Of a stretch of 64,000 bases of DNA, positions 11,735-22,816 are shown piece by piece; positions within the stretch are counted from its first letter, which is position 1, and every line of letters starts with the position of its first letter. A program made the position numbers and the translations under genes. Under the pieces are notes generated by a model. The model had not been told where the DNA came from. It saw nothing but the letters and a program-made list of their open reading frames with translations, and ran no database searches. Source of the DNA: Protopterus annectens. Taxonomy: Eukaryota > Chordata > Ceratodontiformes > Protopteridae. The stretch covers positions 624,824,248 through 624,888,247 of the forward strand of contig NC_056743.1 in assembly GCF_019279795.1 (NCBI RefSeq), given 5' to 3'.

Positions 11735-13300
11735 CTGCTCCTTATTCTGACTTGGCAGGTTACTGTAATTAGTGTGAGGGAACCTGGAATACTTTAATAT
11801 GTGATTTCTGTTTCCATGGACCAAAGCTGAAATGCAGTCCATGTCCATCAATTGTAGCTGTAACTGATACATTGGGATAGGAGCCGTCTTTAGAAAATGA
11901 CTGACCCTTTTGTTGTTTTCTCAGTTTAAACCCTCACTATCTGGCTTTGTAGAACTAATATGCATTTGTACGTTACGCAAAGCATCTTGGAATACATTGT
12001 GCAACTACTGTTTGCATGGAATAGAGCTAATAATTCATGGCTCTTTTTTATTAGAAGCATGTAAAAATGCACACAGAAATGTCTGTAACTTCTAGATGTG
12101 TAAGAGAGTTGATGATTTAACTTAATTTAAACACCCCATGCCATTTTTGCCACTCTTGAACATGGCTGTGAATGACTGACAGTGACAGAAGAATTCCAGT
12201 ATGCATTAAGGTGGCTGCCATCCCCTTGCTGTATATTTTTAAACAGTCACTGTCCAGATTTGTGGGACTAGTATGTCTTTTCAAACTTAATGCGATTTGT
12301 GCAAAGCAGCTTGAAATATTTTAATGTGTACCTACCGTTTACATGGAATAGAGCTGATACACAATACATGGCAGTCACCTTATTTATTTATTTTTTATTA
12401 CCAACATCTGAAGTGCACACAGAACTAGCTACAACTTCTGAGTGAAGGTGTGAGCTCTCTGGAAAAGAAACCGTTCCTATTTGTTTGCTCAGTTTAAACG
12501 GTCACAGTCTGGTTTTGCAAGACTAGTGTGCATTTGCAGGATTCCTGCGATTTAGGTGAAGCAACGTAAACCACATTAATGTGGTTACTGTTTCCATTTC
12601 CATTGAACAAAGCTGAAACTCATTATGTAGCTGTAATTTTTAGCTGTAACTGCTGGGTGGGGGTGGGAGCTGTCTGTAGAAAGTAACAGACCCTCTTTTT
12701 TTTTTTCTCAGTTTAGTCACTCTCTGGCTTTGCAGGACTAGTTGCATTTGCAGTATTAATATTTGTTTGAAGCGACTTGGAATACTTTAATGTGTGGCTA
12801 CTGTTTGTTTGGAAGTTCACAGAGCAGAAACGCAATATATGGCCATCATTTTTACAATCATCTGACGTGCATACAGAAGTAGCTATAACTTCTGAGTGGG
12901 AGTTGGAGCTGTCACTTGTAGGTAACTGACCTCTTGTTCTTGTTGCATTTTAAACAGTCACTATTTGGCTTTCAAGATTAGTGTAGATTTCTGTGAAGTA
13001 AGCTGGACTGCTTAAATGGACACCTGAGATATGCAAGATGTAACTGTAATTGGGACTTTCTGTAAATGAAAATGACTAGCTTGTCTGGTGCTTGCTCATT
13101 ATTCTGACTATGCATGACTAATGTGAAATGTGTGAAGCAACTTGGAATACCCTGTGGCAACTGCTAGAGGAGCAAAGGTGAACTACATTTTTGTGTACAG
13201 TTCCTGATGTAGTGGCTATAACTGCCTCATGGGGGTGGAGACTGTTTGGTGAAAGCAACTGACCCTCTTGTAACTTGCTCAGTTAAAAATTGTATCCTTT
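11735..13300. repeat. Decayed tandem array, about 140-320 bp units
   Basis: At least seven related blocks recur, each with a core like ctcagtttaaac(g/a)gtcac, ctggctttgcaggactagt, gaagcaacttggaatac and atggaatagagctgata. Core starts are near 11737, 11919, 12241, 12488, 12707, 12945, 13088 and 13278. Spacing varies from 143 to 322 bp, which fits an old satellite-like array broken by indels. No coding capacity is seen. It directly follows the broken 3' edge of the RTE element. Confidence 0.7.
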
Positions 13301-13762
13301 AAAAAAACATAAGGCATAAAATGCTTCCCAAAACATCAGGATCTTCAGATCTGGGGATAGGGTGGGCCCCAATACTGTAAGGCAGTCTAAAACCAGCCCT
13401 TGTCAAGGTGTGCACAGGAGGACATTTTAATTTTTGATTTAGTGCTGGGGACAATACTTGTTTATTTTTCTTCCTAAACCTCACAGGTGTGCACAGTGTC
13501 ACTACAACTTCTATTGGAGCGGAGTCCTGTCTCAGAGTAACACACCGGAATCATCAATGTGATTTGTTTTTCACTTTCATCACAAACATTAGTTGTATAT
13601 GCAGGTGGTTATCTTTTTAGGAGTGTAAGAGGCATGCTATTTGTATGTCTGACAGCAACAGGATGAAATATGTTATGTGCTTTGTTTTTTCAGTTTCATC
13701 CCAGTGTAACAGAGAGGTAAATGGGCCAAAGCTGTCTTTTTGGGGAGTGTAGGTGAGGAGGC

Positions 13763-13764
<2 letters not shown>

Positions 13765-13832
<68 letters not shown>
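13765..13832. repeat. (TG)34 microsatellite
   Basis: An uninterrupted run of 34 TG dinucleotides. Open frames read through it on the minus strand (poly Thr-His) are artefacts. Confidence 0.98.
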
Positions 13833-13833
<1 letters not shown>

Positions 13834-15107
13834 CAGCAGCAACTTGAAGTATTTGCTGTCATTTGAGTCTTCAGTTTTATCCCAGGGAGAGTAGAGACTA
13901 TTTTCTGATAGGATTTGTGTGTCCCCACAACCATTTGTCTTCTCAGTTTATTGTGAGCTTATGTTTTGTCAGTTTTGAGCATTAAGCCTTGGAAGAAACT
14001 TATTCCTTCCTTGAAATAGTTCACCTAAGGATGGTTCTGTATTTAGTGTACACTTAACACCTTTGCAAAGCATTATAAATTGGAGATGATGTCTAGGTTC
14101 GTGTTTTTCTTTAGATCTACCTTTTTTAAGGGGGTGTTTCCACATAGCGATTGTCCAGGAGCCTGCGCTGTTATGGTGGATGGATCCTAAATTGCATACT
14201 TGTCATAATATATATTCTGCAAGAGACGTCTGTCCTCTGTAACATATTTATGTGTACCCCCAAACCTGTAACATTGCTGCTATTATGTTTTTCCTTTCAC
14301 CCTTTTGTAATTCTTACTTGCCTTTACATGTCACACTGAAGACCTGGAGAAGCAGACCATTGCATTGCATAAGATGGGGAGGGCATGTAGCAGCCAGGAA
14401 AAATTGTACTTACTGATTCATGAGTGGTCTTAATGCCCACCAGCTGTAGATTTGTGGTTACTGAGGATGGTTCTTGTATGGTGATGACTTAACTTTTATA
14501 CAAGTATATATGCTACTGGTAGATGGTACTATGCGGCTACCATTTCGTTTCTAAAACAATGGCTGGGCAACCCCTCTCTTCCAGTTGGGTCCTGTAGGCC
14601 TTCTGAAGGCTGAGTACTCGGGTGGAGGCCAAGTCTGTCAGAAATTTTAAGATTTCAAGGAGTGAGCCTCACTGTGTTGCATCTCTGAGATACCTAGAAG
14701 CTTGGAAGTTTTGATTGGTCAGGAATGTGCTTATTATAGGATTTTAAAATAATACGTGCCATGATAGAACAGCAGTTAAGTAGCCAGGAATATTTTGGGG
14801 TTGGGTGGTGCACCTTGGAAGATATTTTTATAACCTAAAATGCTACATATATTTATTAACAAGAAATTGTATCTTGTTGCTCCTTTCAGTTAATGGCAAA
14901 ACAATGTCCTATGAGCTAGGTTTTAGGCTTATGTGAAGATGGCATAAAGAAAATTAATTTACAATTTTGGTAGTGTATTTAGGAAAAAAAATGTCTTCAG
15001 CAACTAGCCATTCAGCAAAATGGAGCACTTCTGTTATATTCGTGGAGCTATGAAAAGGGTGACATTGTTTCTTAGTGTCTGTACTCCTAGTTAGAGGAAG
15101 TTATGCA

Positions 15108-15320
15108 GAAGGGAAGTGTTAAAAAGAGAGAGGAGTTTGTGTAGAAAGGGGTGAATGTGTGTGCTCTTGCATGTGCATGAAGGGAAGAGTAAAAAAGAAA
15201 GAGAGGGATTTGTGTAGAAAGAGGTGAATGTGTTTGCGCTTACACGTGCATGAAGGGAAAAGTAAAAAAGAGAGAGGAATTTGTGTAGAAAGGGGCAAAT
15301 GTGTGTGTGCTTGCATGTGC
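15108..15320. repeat. Minisatellite, three units of 71-73 bp
   Basis: Units start at 15108, 15179 and 15252, each gaaggga(a/g)...aaaaagagagag...tttgtgtagaaag...gcatgtgca. They differ by substitutions and small indels. Confidence 0.93.
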
Positions 15321-16088
15321 ACGATTGATTTATTATTGTTTTGTACTGACCTGTATCAACCAACCCCTAGGCAAACGCAACTAGTCTGCTTGTACGATTA
15401 AGCTACCAGACATTTTGACAGTCCAGCAAAGTGTGGACTCCAGCACCGTTTCTTTTGCCCATTTCATTTTAATTTGAGTCAGCAGTTAGCCAGATATCTA
15501 TATGTAACTGGCCTATGCATACTTGTCAGCCTCTTGGAGCAGTAAATCTGAACAGAGTTATAAATAAAAGTGGGCCAAAGGCCCCAAAATATGGGACAGT
15601 TCTTTTAAGTATTGCTCTTAGAAACTTAGAAACTTGAAACTTAGAAAAAACTTAGAAACTTATAAACTTAGAAAGTTGATAGAATAACAGATTTTGCATG
15701 CATTAGCACAAATTTTCTGAAGGCTATGAAGTCTGAAACTCAAATGTCTGTCATTATTTTCTAACCCCAGTCTTTAATGATTTGTCACTAATTTGCTTGA
15801 AAACTTAGTTTATGAAAAATGGACAAAAAATATGAGGCCAAAACCTGGACATTCTGCAAAAATCTATACATTTGAGCGGTATGGTCCCATGTGTTTTGGA
15901 GCTAGCAGTTTTGTTCAACAGTGTAACCATATCTGTCATCTTATTTTTGGTGTTGTCCAGAATTCTTGAGCAAGAATGTGGGGTGGGGGACAAAGGACTA
16001 AAATTGGGGACCATTTTTAATACTCTTTTTATTTACTTACATCTTTTGTTCTATTATTTTTTTTTTTTTTTTTTTGCATCAGTGTGCA

Positions 16089-16297
16089 TTTTCTGAACAA
16101 TAAGTATGAAACTCTTATCTCTGACATTACTGACTCACTGTAATCCCCTGTGATTTATCAAAAAACAATATTTTATGAGGAGTGGATCAACATTTTCTGA
16201 ACAATAAGTATGAAACTCTTATCTCTGACATTACTGACTCGCTGTAATCCTCTGTGATTTATCAAAAAACAATATTTTATGAGGAGTGGATCAAAAT
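16089..16297. repeat. 104-bp tandem duplication
   Basis: Units near 16089-16192 and 16193-16297 (ttttctgaacaataagtatg...) differ at about three sites. Confidence 0.93.
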
Positions 16298-17476
16298 TTG
16301 AGGCAAAATCAGGGACTTTTGAGAGGTAAGAGTCATTTTTCTGCAATAAATTCAGTATATGATGGATTAATCCAGGGTCATCAAGCATTTGTGTTTGTTT
16401 TTCTAAAGGTAGCTAGACTGGAAATGGCAGGCAGTAAACATTGGAGCAGAGTAATGGGGGTGAGATTTGATAGTGGGAGGTATAGTTTTTACAGCACAAT
16501 GAAGGAATATAACTTGGCTTTACATGTGGGCAGAGTGAAAAACCCTGCCCAGCAGTAGAAGTTGGCTGGTGCTAAAAATGTACACAGCACTGTGTGTATT
16601 TACAAACATCGGATATGTCTCCATGTCATATGTACATATTTGTTCTCTGTGCACGTGAAAAAGTTAGTGTTTCAGGAAATCATGTTGCTATTAAGGGGCT
16701 GGTTTTCTGTTTTTCCAGTGCAGTGGCTGTCACACATGATTTTTGTCACTGTTGGTCCATGCACATGCTTTCCTGTGATGGTTATCTGTCGTTTTTGTCA
16801 TGTTAGATTTCCATGCCACATAGGCAAAGTGGAAATAATGACACCATCCAAAGAGATCTGCAGAGTGTGGAGACTGTGTTGCAACCTCTTTGCCCAGCCT
16901 TCTGAAATGTTGCCTTTATACCTGGGCCAGCAGCTGTCTGGTTAGATTTCTTGCCACCATTGCAGGAAGATGGAAGCCGTCAGTACTATGCACAGTTTGC
17001 ATTATTGATCGGATGTAGTACAAAGTGAAAGAGGTGGCTTGGGTATTTTTAGTTTCCTATGAGGTGAAGCCAGCAGGATACACTATATATTCACCATTAA
17101 ATAAAGGCAGGCATTTGGAAAGAAAGCATGTTAGTGGTAAGGGAAAGGCTAAGAATCACTGTCTCACTTTTCAGTGCTTTCTACCCTTACACATATTTAC
17201 TGCATGAAGCCAGCTGCTTCCTCATTTTAATACATTGTAGACCTGAGACTACTGCCGTTTTTGTGGAGGTTCAGACTAGACCTTATTTTGTTGGTGGGAG
17301 TTCTGTATGATGAGTTTAAGAACTAATTACTCTCTTTGGATAATAATTGGATCATAGTCACCAGGAACAAGGTGTTTCTGTATTTCTGAGCTGTACTAAT
17401 AAGCATCCGTGTGTTCTGTTAATAGTGCCGAGTGTTTCTGTGTATTACCCTAGTGTGTAGGTCTCAGTCTTCCATG

Positions 17477-17649
17477 ATGATCTTCGTGATTCACTGTTGC
17501 AGTCATCACATTTGAGTTATCTGCCTGCAGGTAGCCCTCAGTTGGCCTAAATACCAGAGTCTTGGGATTTCTGCGTCGGATGCTGTCGCTTCCATGACGT
17601 CAGGGGTATCAAACATGCAGCTGACACCATTACATCAGTCTTTCTTGCC
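17477..17649 (+). repeat. DIRS copy 1 left inverted terminal repeat
   Basis: Pairs with 22237-22452 read in reverse complement; shared blocks include cactgttgcagtcatcacat, gggctatctgcaggcaga (right) with its left partner, and the ttcttgcc inner end. The outer 12 bp (atgatcttcgtg) have decayed from the atgttcttcatg of copy 2. Confidence 0.9.
17595..17637 (+). promoter_or_regulatory. DIRS copy 1 left core promoter (decayed TATA)
   Basis: A perfect CRE-like palindrome TGACGTCA is at 17595-17602. The TATA position reads GTATCAAAC (17606-17614), a mutated form of the GTATAAAAG in copies 2 and 3. A CAGT initiator with A at 17637 lies 30 bp from the TATA position. It would drive + strand transcription towards gag; the damaged TATA suggests it is weak or dead. 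Confidence 0.6.
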
Positions 17650-17785
17650 ATGGATTTCCCGAAACAGAACAAGTTCGCAAGTGCTGGTCGTCCGCCTTGT
17701 GAAATTTTCGTTTTTCAAGTTTCGGATCTGAAGTCTTCTAAAAGATAAGTACCCCGTTGGGGATCCTTTTTTCTTGCACTAACCG

Positions 17786-19083
17786 ATGTTAGAAAAAATT
17801 TAATAATTGTCTTGCTTGTGGAAAGCGAATACCTCACAGAGATTTTCATTCTTACTGCATCACCTGTTTAGGCCCAGACCACGACTTCCTTCGCTGTTGG
17901 TTTTGTGCCTTATTCAACGCCCGAACTATTCATCGTCGGGCAGTTTTTGTAGCTAAATTCTTTCGCTCTCTATCTCCGTACTCCGAAATGGCCTTCCGAC
18001 TACTGATCTTCCAGAGACAGGCGACATAGGTCCAAAACTGCTGACGACACTACCGTTGAGCTAGTCGCCAGTCCGGCGGTATTCAGGTGCGTTTGCAGCT
18101 CCTGATACCCACTTCTACAGATTCGCAGGCCTCTACATTTCCGCTGGGAGAGCCAGGACTACTCTCAGTCCATAAAGTGACTCTGGGAAGTTTTAAACTT
18201 GCCTCAGCACAGGCCTCTAGCTATCCCTACTGTTCTGGAAATCGTAGATGATGTCTTTTTGGAGTCCAGCCTCAACCCTGATACTTTGCCTCCAGCTCCC
18301 AGGAAACGTGATGGGTACTGTAGATTACCCGACTCCCATAAATTCCTTTTTAAGAATCCTACTGTGAATCCAGAGACCATTTCCCAGGGACCTAAAGGCA
18401 TTAAGGCTACATCTGCCAAAAATCCTACCCCTTCGGAGAGGGATTCTAGGGCTTTAAACAGATGAGGTAAGAAGGTATACACCTCTGCTACTCTTGCCAT
18501 TAGAGCTTTAAATTGCCAGCTTCATATGTTAAAGTATCAGCAGCATATTATGGAGCTAATTAAACAGAAAATGATGCTGATTCCTTAGTGTGCAGAACAC
18601 AAAGATTTTAAAAAGTTAATGCATTCTGCTAACCAAGTTGGTAAACATACTTTGCAATGTGGGTTTGATGCCTTAGAAGCATCTTGCAGGGCTGCTGTCA
18701 CTGGGTCTGTTCTTAGAAGGCATGCTTGGCTTAAGAAATAAAACTTGCCAGATCATGTCAAAGCAAAATTACTAGATGCACCATTAAACCAAGAGCGTCT
18801 ATTTGGCAATAAAGCAGAAGTCCTCAAAAGGATGGAGGAGAAAGCTAAATCTATGCAAACTGTTAAAAATTTCTTACAAATACAGCCACCTAGGTTTAGT
18901 AAGCATTGGCCTTCAAAAAACTGTTTTTTCCAGTCCCTTCCAGGCCTCCACAGTCCATGCCCAGGGTCAGCAGACTTCCAAGACTTCAAGTCTCAGGTTA
19001 TGTACAGATCTAAGCAATGGAGTGCTACTACATCCAAAACAGGGAGTAGTAAGCCACCATCCTATGGTAAAATTGCACAATGA
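17786..19083 (+). pseudogene. DIRS gag, copy 1 (internal deletion)
   Basis: It starts at the same ATG context as copy 3 but has a 1-bp insertion after four codons. The N-terminal Cys/His module (NCLACGK, ITCLGPDHD, CWFCALF) is readable to about 17930. At about 18137 the sequence jumps to the part equivalent to 25305 in copy 2, losing roughly 430 bp. The core domain (18199-19083: LPPAPRKRDGYCRLPD, CGFDALEASCRAAVTGS, DHVKAKLLDAPL) has stops near 18463 and 18739. It is homologous to the LAP2-alpha C-terminal domain, which is known to derive from DIRS gag. Confidence 0.85.
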
Positions 19084-20826
19084 CTTGTTCTTAACTCTTC
19101 CAAGCCTTGCCCAAGTACTTGTACCTTTAGGAGGGAAACTTGCCCTGCATGCCAAAAACTGGGAATGCATTACTCAAGACAGATGGATCTTGAACATTGT
19201 TTCTCAGGGATACAGATTCCACTTCCACTCAAGTGGATGGCCAGACCTCCCCCCAAACCAGTGGGCAAAGGCCCAAAAGCAGGTACTTTCTGTCCTCAGT
19301 ATCAAGGCTATTCAACCTGTCCCAGCAGAACAAAAGGAACAAGGCTTTTATTCAGACAGTTTCTGGTTCCCAGAAAAGAAAACTCTTGGCGTCCTATCCT
19401 GGATCTGTCTATTCTCAACACCTTTCTGTTGGTTCCAAACTTCAAAATGCTAACTCTCCAACAGCTGCTTCCTATGCTAGCCAAGGACTCCTAGCTAGCA
19501 ACCCTAAACTTAAAAGAAGCTTATCTACACATCCCCATAAGGGAATTTTGCAGGAAATGCCTACGCTTCAGAGCAGGCTCTATGCACTATCAGTTCTCTG
19601 CACTTCCCTTTGGCTTATCTACTGCGCCCAGGGTATTCACTAAGTGCCTGACTCCAGCCATTGCATATTGCAGGCAGCGAAGAATTCAAATTTACTCATA
19701 CTTGGACAATTGCCTGATTCAGGCAGACAGTCAGGACTTGCTAATACAGCACCTGGCATTTGTAAAGAGACTTCTAACTTCACTGGGGTACACCATCAAC
19801 GAAAAGAAATCACAGTTGGTACCCAGCCAACAGATTGTATTCCTGGGAGCAAGCTTGAACACAACTTCCCAGATTGCATTCCTCACTCCGGAGAAATTTA
19901 TTTGACAAACTACTTCAGTCTACTGGCCACCAAAACCCAGCTATCTGCAAGAAAAATACTGCAAGCCCTAGGTTTCATGGCCTCTTGCATTCTATTAATT
20001 CCATATGCAAGACTGCATATGAGGAAACTTTAGTGGTACCTAAGTCTCTGGTGTCAACATTCTCAGGACTTGGAAACAATGATCCCTATCCTTCCTTGCC
20101 TAAGGACAAAGTTTCTTTGGTGGGCAGAGGCCTGCAGCCACAACAAGGGACTCCCTTTCACTCTACCCCTTTCTGCCCAAACCCTAACGGGTGCATCAGA
20201 CTATGCATGGGGGGCTCACATGGCAGGGCAGTGCATCTAGGGCAAATGGAACCCAAAGCAAATGCACCTGCATATCAATCAAAAAGAAATGTTAGCTATA
20301 CAGAATGCTCTGACAGCCTTCAAAGGCCTTATTCTTCCAGGACAACTATTGGTAAAGACAGACAACACCACAGTTATGTGGTGCATAAACAAGCAGGGGG
20401 AACCCATTCCTACCCACTCTGCAGACTAGCCATAGCTATGTGGAACACAGCCGTGGGCAGTCAAGTGCACCTGCAAGTTCAATTCCTGCCAGGCAAACTA
20501 AATTCACTGGCAGACGACTTGAGCAGAAATCTCATGGACCCACACGAGTGGAAACTGGAGGGGGCACCAGAGGTGGACCTTTTTGCTTCCCCTCAGAACT
20601 GTCAATTGAGCAAATATATTGCACCAGAACTACCCACAGCAAGCTTGGAGAGTGGATGCCCTGTCCTTCACATGGGAAAACCTCTCAGGCTATACCTCTG
20701 CCCCTCCTCTCAAAGGTTCTACTAAAGATCAAACAGGACAAGCCAAGGACAACCCTGATTGCACCAGACTGGCCATGCCAGCACTGGTACCCTCTTGTGC
20801 GCAGTCTGACAGTACTGCCACCATGA
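19072..20826 (+). pseudogene. DIRS reverse transcriptase-RNase H, copy 1
   Basis: RT motifs are spread over several frames: LDLSILNTFLLVP, NLKEAYLHIPI, SALPFGLSTAPRVF and a mutated catalytic box YLDN (YLDD in copies 2 and 3) near 19701. RNase H follows, with ASDYAWGAH (near 20196), LVKTDNTTVMWCINKQGG and LPGKLNSLADDLSR. The frame ends at TGA 20824-20826, overlapping the recombinase ATG by four bases. The start is not clear: this frame is +1 relative to gag and overlaps its end, so initiation or frameshifting there cannot be told apart. Confidence 0.88.
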
Positions 20827-21963
20827 CGGCTGCCTCAGACTCCTTCCCTGCTGTCCCAGCAGGCGGGCCAGATTCTGCACCCTCAGCTACAGACCCTGAA
20901 CCTAGCAGCCTGGCTCATCCACTGAATTCTTCACCAGCAACTCTCAGTAAGCAGGTGCTGGATGTCATTCTTGAGGCAAGGAGGCCTAGTACTAGAAAAT
21001 CCTATTCGGAAAAGTGGAAAAGATACTGCTCCTGGAACCAGTCTCAGGGAATGGACACAACTGTGTCCAACTTACCTCATATACTAGATTACTTAACAGA
21101 AATGCACCACAAAGGCCTATCCTTCTCTTCTATTAAGATTCATGCCTCTGCCATCTCAGCTCATTATAATACTGAGTCACCCCTTTTCTCTCATCCTCTA
21201 GTCAAACAGTTCCTGAGAGGAGCCAAAAATCCAAGACCCCCCAGGAGAGCTCCCACTCCTGCCTGGGACTTTAACTTTGTATTGGAAAAGCTCACGCTTC
21301 TGCCCTTTGAACCTACTGCCTCAGCAGAGTTAAAGTTCCTCTCATGGAAGACCGCTTTACTTCTAGCCATCACTTCAGCAAGAAGAGTGTTTGAATTGCA
21401 GGCCCTTATGGCCGTGGAACCCTTCATTATCTTCCATGTGGACAAGGTTTACCTCAGGGCTAACCCATTATTTATGCCCAAGGTGGTGTCTAGTGTGGCT
21501 TTAAACCAATCCATTAATTTGCCAACCTTTTTCCCTAATCCTCAGAATAAAGGGGAAAGGACCCTGCACTCCATGGACGTGCACAGGCAGTTCAGGTTCT
21601 ATCTGGACAGGACTAAGCCCTTCAGAAAATCTGACCAGCTGCTAGTAGCTTTGCTGCAGGGGTAGAGGGCAAGGCCATTTCAAAGCAAACCATTTCTAAA
21701 TGGATAGCACACTGCATCCATTCCTGCTACAAACACCACTGGAAACCTACCTCACAGGGGATCAGAACACATTCACTAGGGCTACATCAACCTCTACAGC
21801 ATTTCTCAGGGGAGTCCCTACCAGGGACATCCTGGAAGCTGCAACCTGGAGCTCTGTACACACTTTCACCAAGCATTACTACTTGCCTATCTTTTTTAAA
21901 TTCAGAGCTGGATTTGCCACAGCAGTCTTACAGGGCCTGATTGCCAGCTTTAGTGCTTCTTAA
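20823..21963 (+). pseudogene. DIRS tyrosine recombinase, copy 1 (near-intact)
   Basis: ATG 20823 sits in a strong Kozak context (gccaccATG) and opens 281 codons to 21665. The SAM-like N-terminal domain (VLDVILEARRPSTRKSY, SFSSIKIHASAISAHYN) precedes the catalytic domain, with the first catalytic Arg in AITSARRVFELQAL. A frameshift near 21655 and another near 21777, inside the His-x-x-Arg box, break the rest. The C-terminal block (AATWSSVHTFTKHYYLP) carries the nucleophile Tyr region. The enzyme would join and integrate the circular DNA intermediate. Confidence 0.9.
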
Positions 21964-21999
21964 CTGCCTCCACCCTTACTTAGCTTTGAGAATCAACCC

Positions 22000-22096
22000 A
22001 AATGTGATGACTGCAACAGTGAAACATGAAGAACATAGTACAGTTGTGTACACTTACCATAAATGTAGATGTTCGAGTGTATTCACTGTTGCAGTC
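22000..22096. repeat. DIRS copy 1 internal complementary region
   Basis: The left half (22000-22036, to gaacat) is the reverse complement of the element's left end. The right half (22037-22096, from agtacagttgtgtac) is the reverse complement of the right end. In DIRS elements this region templates completion of the ends and circle formation. Confidence 0.9.
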
Positions 22097-22236
22097 CTAT
22101 TCCCCCCCCCTGAATTCTCTTTACTTCTACATATCTTTTTTGTTTGGCATATCTTATATCATGCGTATTTGCTTTTTGTTGGGGGTGTTCCATACCATGT
22201 AATTGCTTCCTATTTTGGGGGCTCCTGACATCCTGG

Positions 22237-22452
22237 GGCAAGAAAAACTGATGTAATGGCGTCAGCTGCATGTTTTATACCCCTGACGACCTGACATCAT
22301 GGAAGAAGCGACAGCATCCGATGCAGAAATCCTAAGACTCTGGTATTCAGGCCGACTGAGGGCTATCTGCAGGCAGATAACCCAAATGTGATGACTGCAA
22401 CAGTGAATACACTCGAGCATCTACATTTATGGTAAGTGTACACAATTGTACT
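22237..22452 (-). repeat. DIRS copy 1 right inverted terminal repeat
   Basis: Inverted partner of 17477-17649. On the minus strand it carries GTATAAAAC (22272-22280) and a CAGT with A at 22249; the CRE has decayed to tgacatca (22292-22299). The outer end holds ATG/GTAAGT (22429-22437), a splice-donor-like match on the + strand. Confidence 0.85.
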
Positions 22453-22797
22453 TTCTTTTGTATGCGAAGTGTGAGAATGCTTCCCTAATAAATACTGTAC
22501 AAGACAGCATATAGTATCACAATTACTCCTTACTGAGTGTTTGTCACTGATAACACGGTTGACTCAAGCTGGATGAATTTCTGCATTTGTGACCAATTCT
22601 TGGCTTCTGTCATTTATAATGGGAGTGTACTTTGCTACTAAATGACAGCAAAAGTGATTGGAAAGTTTTATTCATGGTTGCAGAGATTTAAAAGTATATT
22701 TTACTATAATTAATTAAAAGTTTAGTTTTCTAATTTTTTTCTTTCCCTTCCTCTTTTTTCCCCTGTTTCTGCCTTCCTTGAACTTCCTGCTCTGTAG
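22453..22797. other. rnf5: rnf5 intron, acceptor side of the micro-exon
   Basis: Unique intronic sequence between DIRS copy 1 and the micro-exon. Its last 70 bases are a long pyrimidine tract (ttttttctttcccttcctc...) ending ctctgtAG at 22797, a strong 3' splice site of the kind expected before very short exons. Confidence 0.75.
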
Positions 22798-22816
22798 CTG
22801 GCCGTGCCTGCATCAG
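22798..22816 (+). CDS. rnf5: rnf5 19-nt micro-exon (RING finger, WPCLHQ)
   Basis: Flanked by a polypyrimidine tract and AG (22796-22797) and by the donor GTGAGT (22817-22822). It reads one base C, then six codons WPCLHQ. This is the segment just before WLE in RNF5/RNF185 RING fingers. The single leading C completes a split Cys codon (TG/C), the fifth zinc ligand, and the micro-exon's own Cys is the sixth. Its end phase (0) fits the exon at 41769, which starts with the Trp codon. The protein is an ER-membrane E3 ligase acting in ER-associated degradation. The match is short, but residues, splice sites and phase all agree. Confidence 0.85.

Larger units (their letters stand above)
13301..17476. 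other. Intronic DNA with simple repeats, no gene seen
   Basis: Unique, AT-rich sequence. It contains the TG microsatellite (13765-13832), a minisatellite (15108-15320), a short run of aacttagaaa repeats (15620-15680) and a 104-bp duplication (16089-16297). It was searched for the missing rnf5 exon coding the start of the RING (Cys-Gly-His-Leu); none was found. Short open frames here have no recognisable domain. Confidence 0.55.
17477..22452 (+). mobile_element. DIRS-type tyrosine-recombinase retrotransposon, copy 1
   Basis: A complete but inactive element of 4976 bp. Order: left inverted terminal repeat (17477-17649), gag (17786-19083), RT-RNase H (19072-20826), tyrosine recombinase (20823-21963), internal complementary region (22000-22096) and right inverted terminal repeat (22237-22452). 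The termini were set by alignment with copies 2 and 3 and by the internal complementary region, whose centre gaacat/agtac is the reverse complement of the joined ends. No target duplication is expected because integration is by a recombinase. Frameshifts and a large gag deletion disable it. It ends 345 bp before the rnf5 micro-exon. Confidence 0.92.

Noticed and set aside
13617..13934. Minus-strand frame with a Thr-His repeat
   Set aside because: It is only the TG microsatellite read in reverse.
15108..15320. Regularly spaced repeats that might suggest a CRISPR array
   Set aside because: The 71-73 bp units are contiguous with no unique spacers, in a vertebrate intron; it is a minisatellite.
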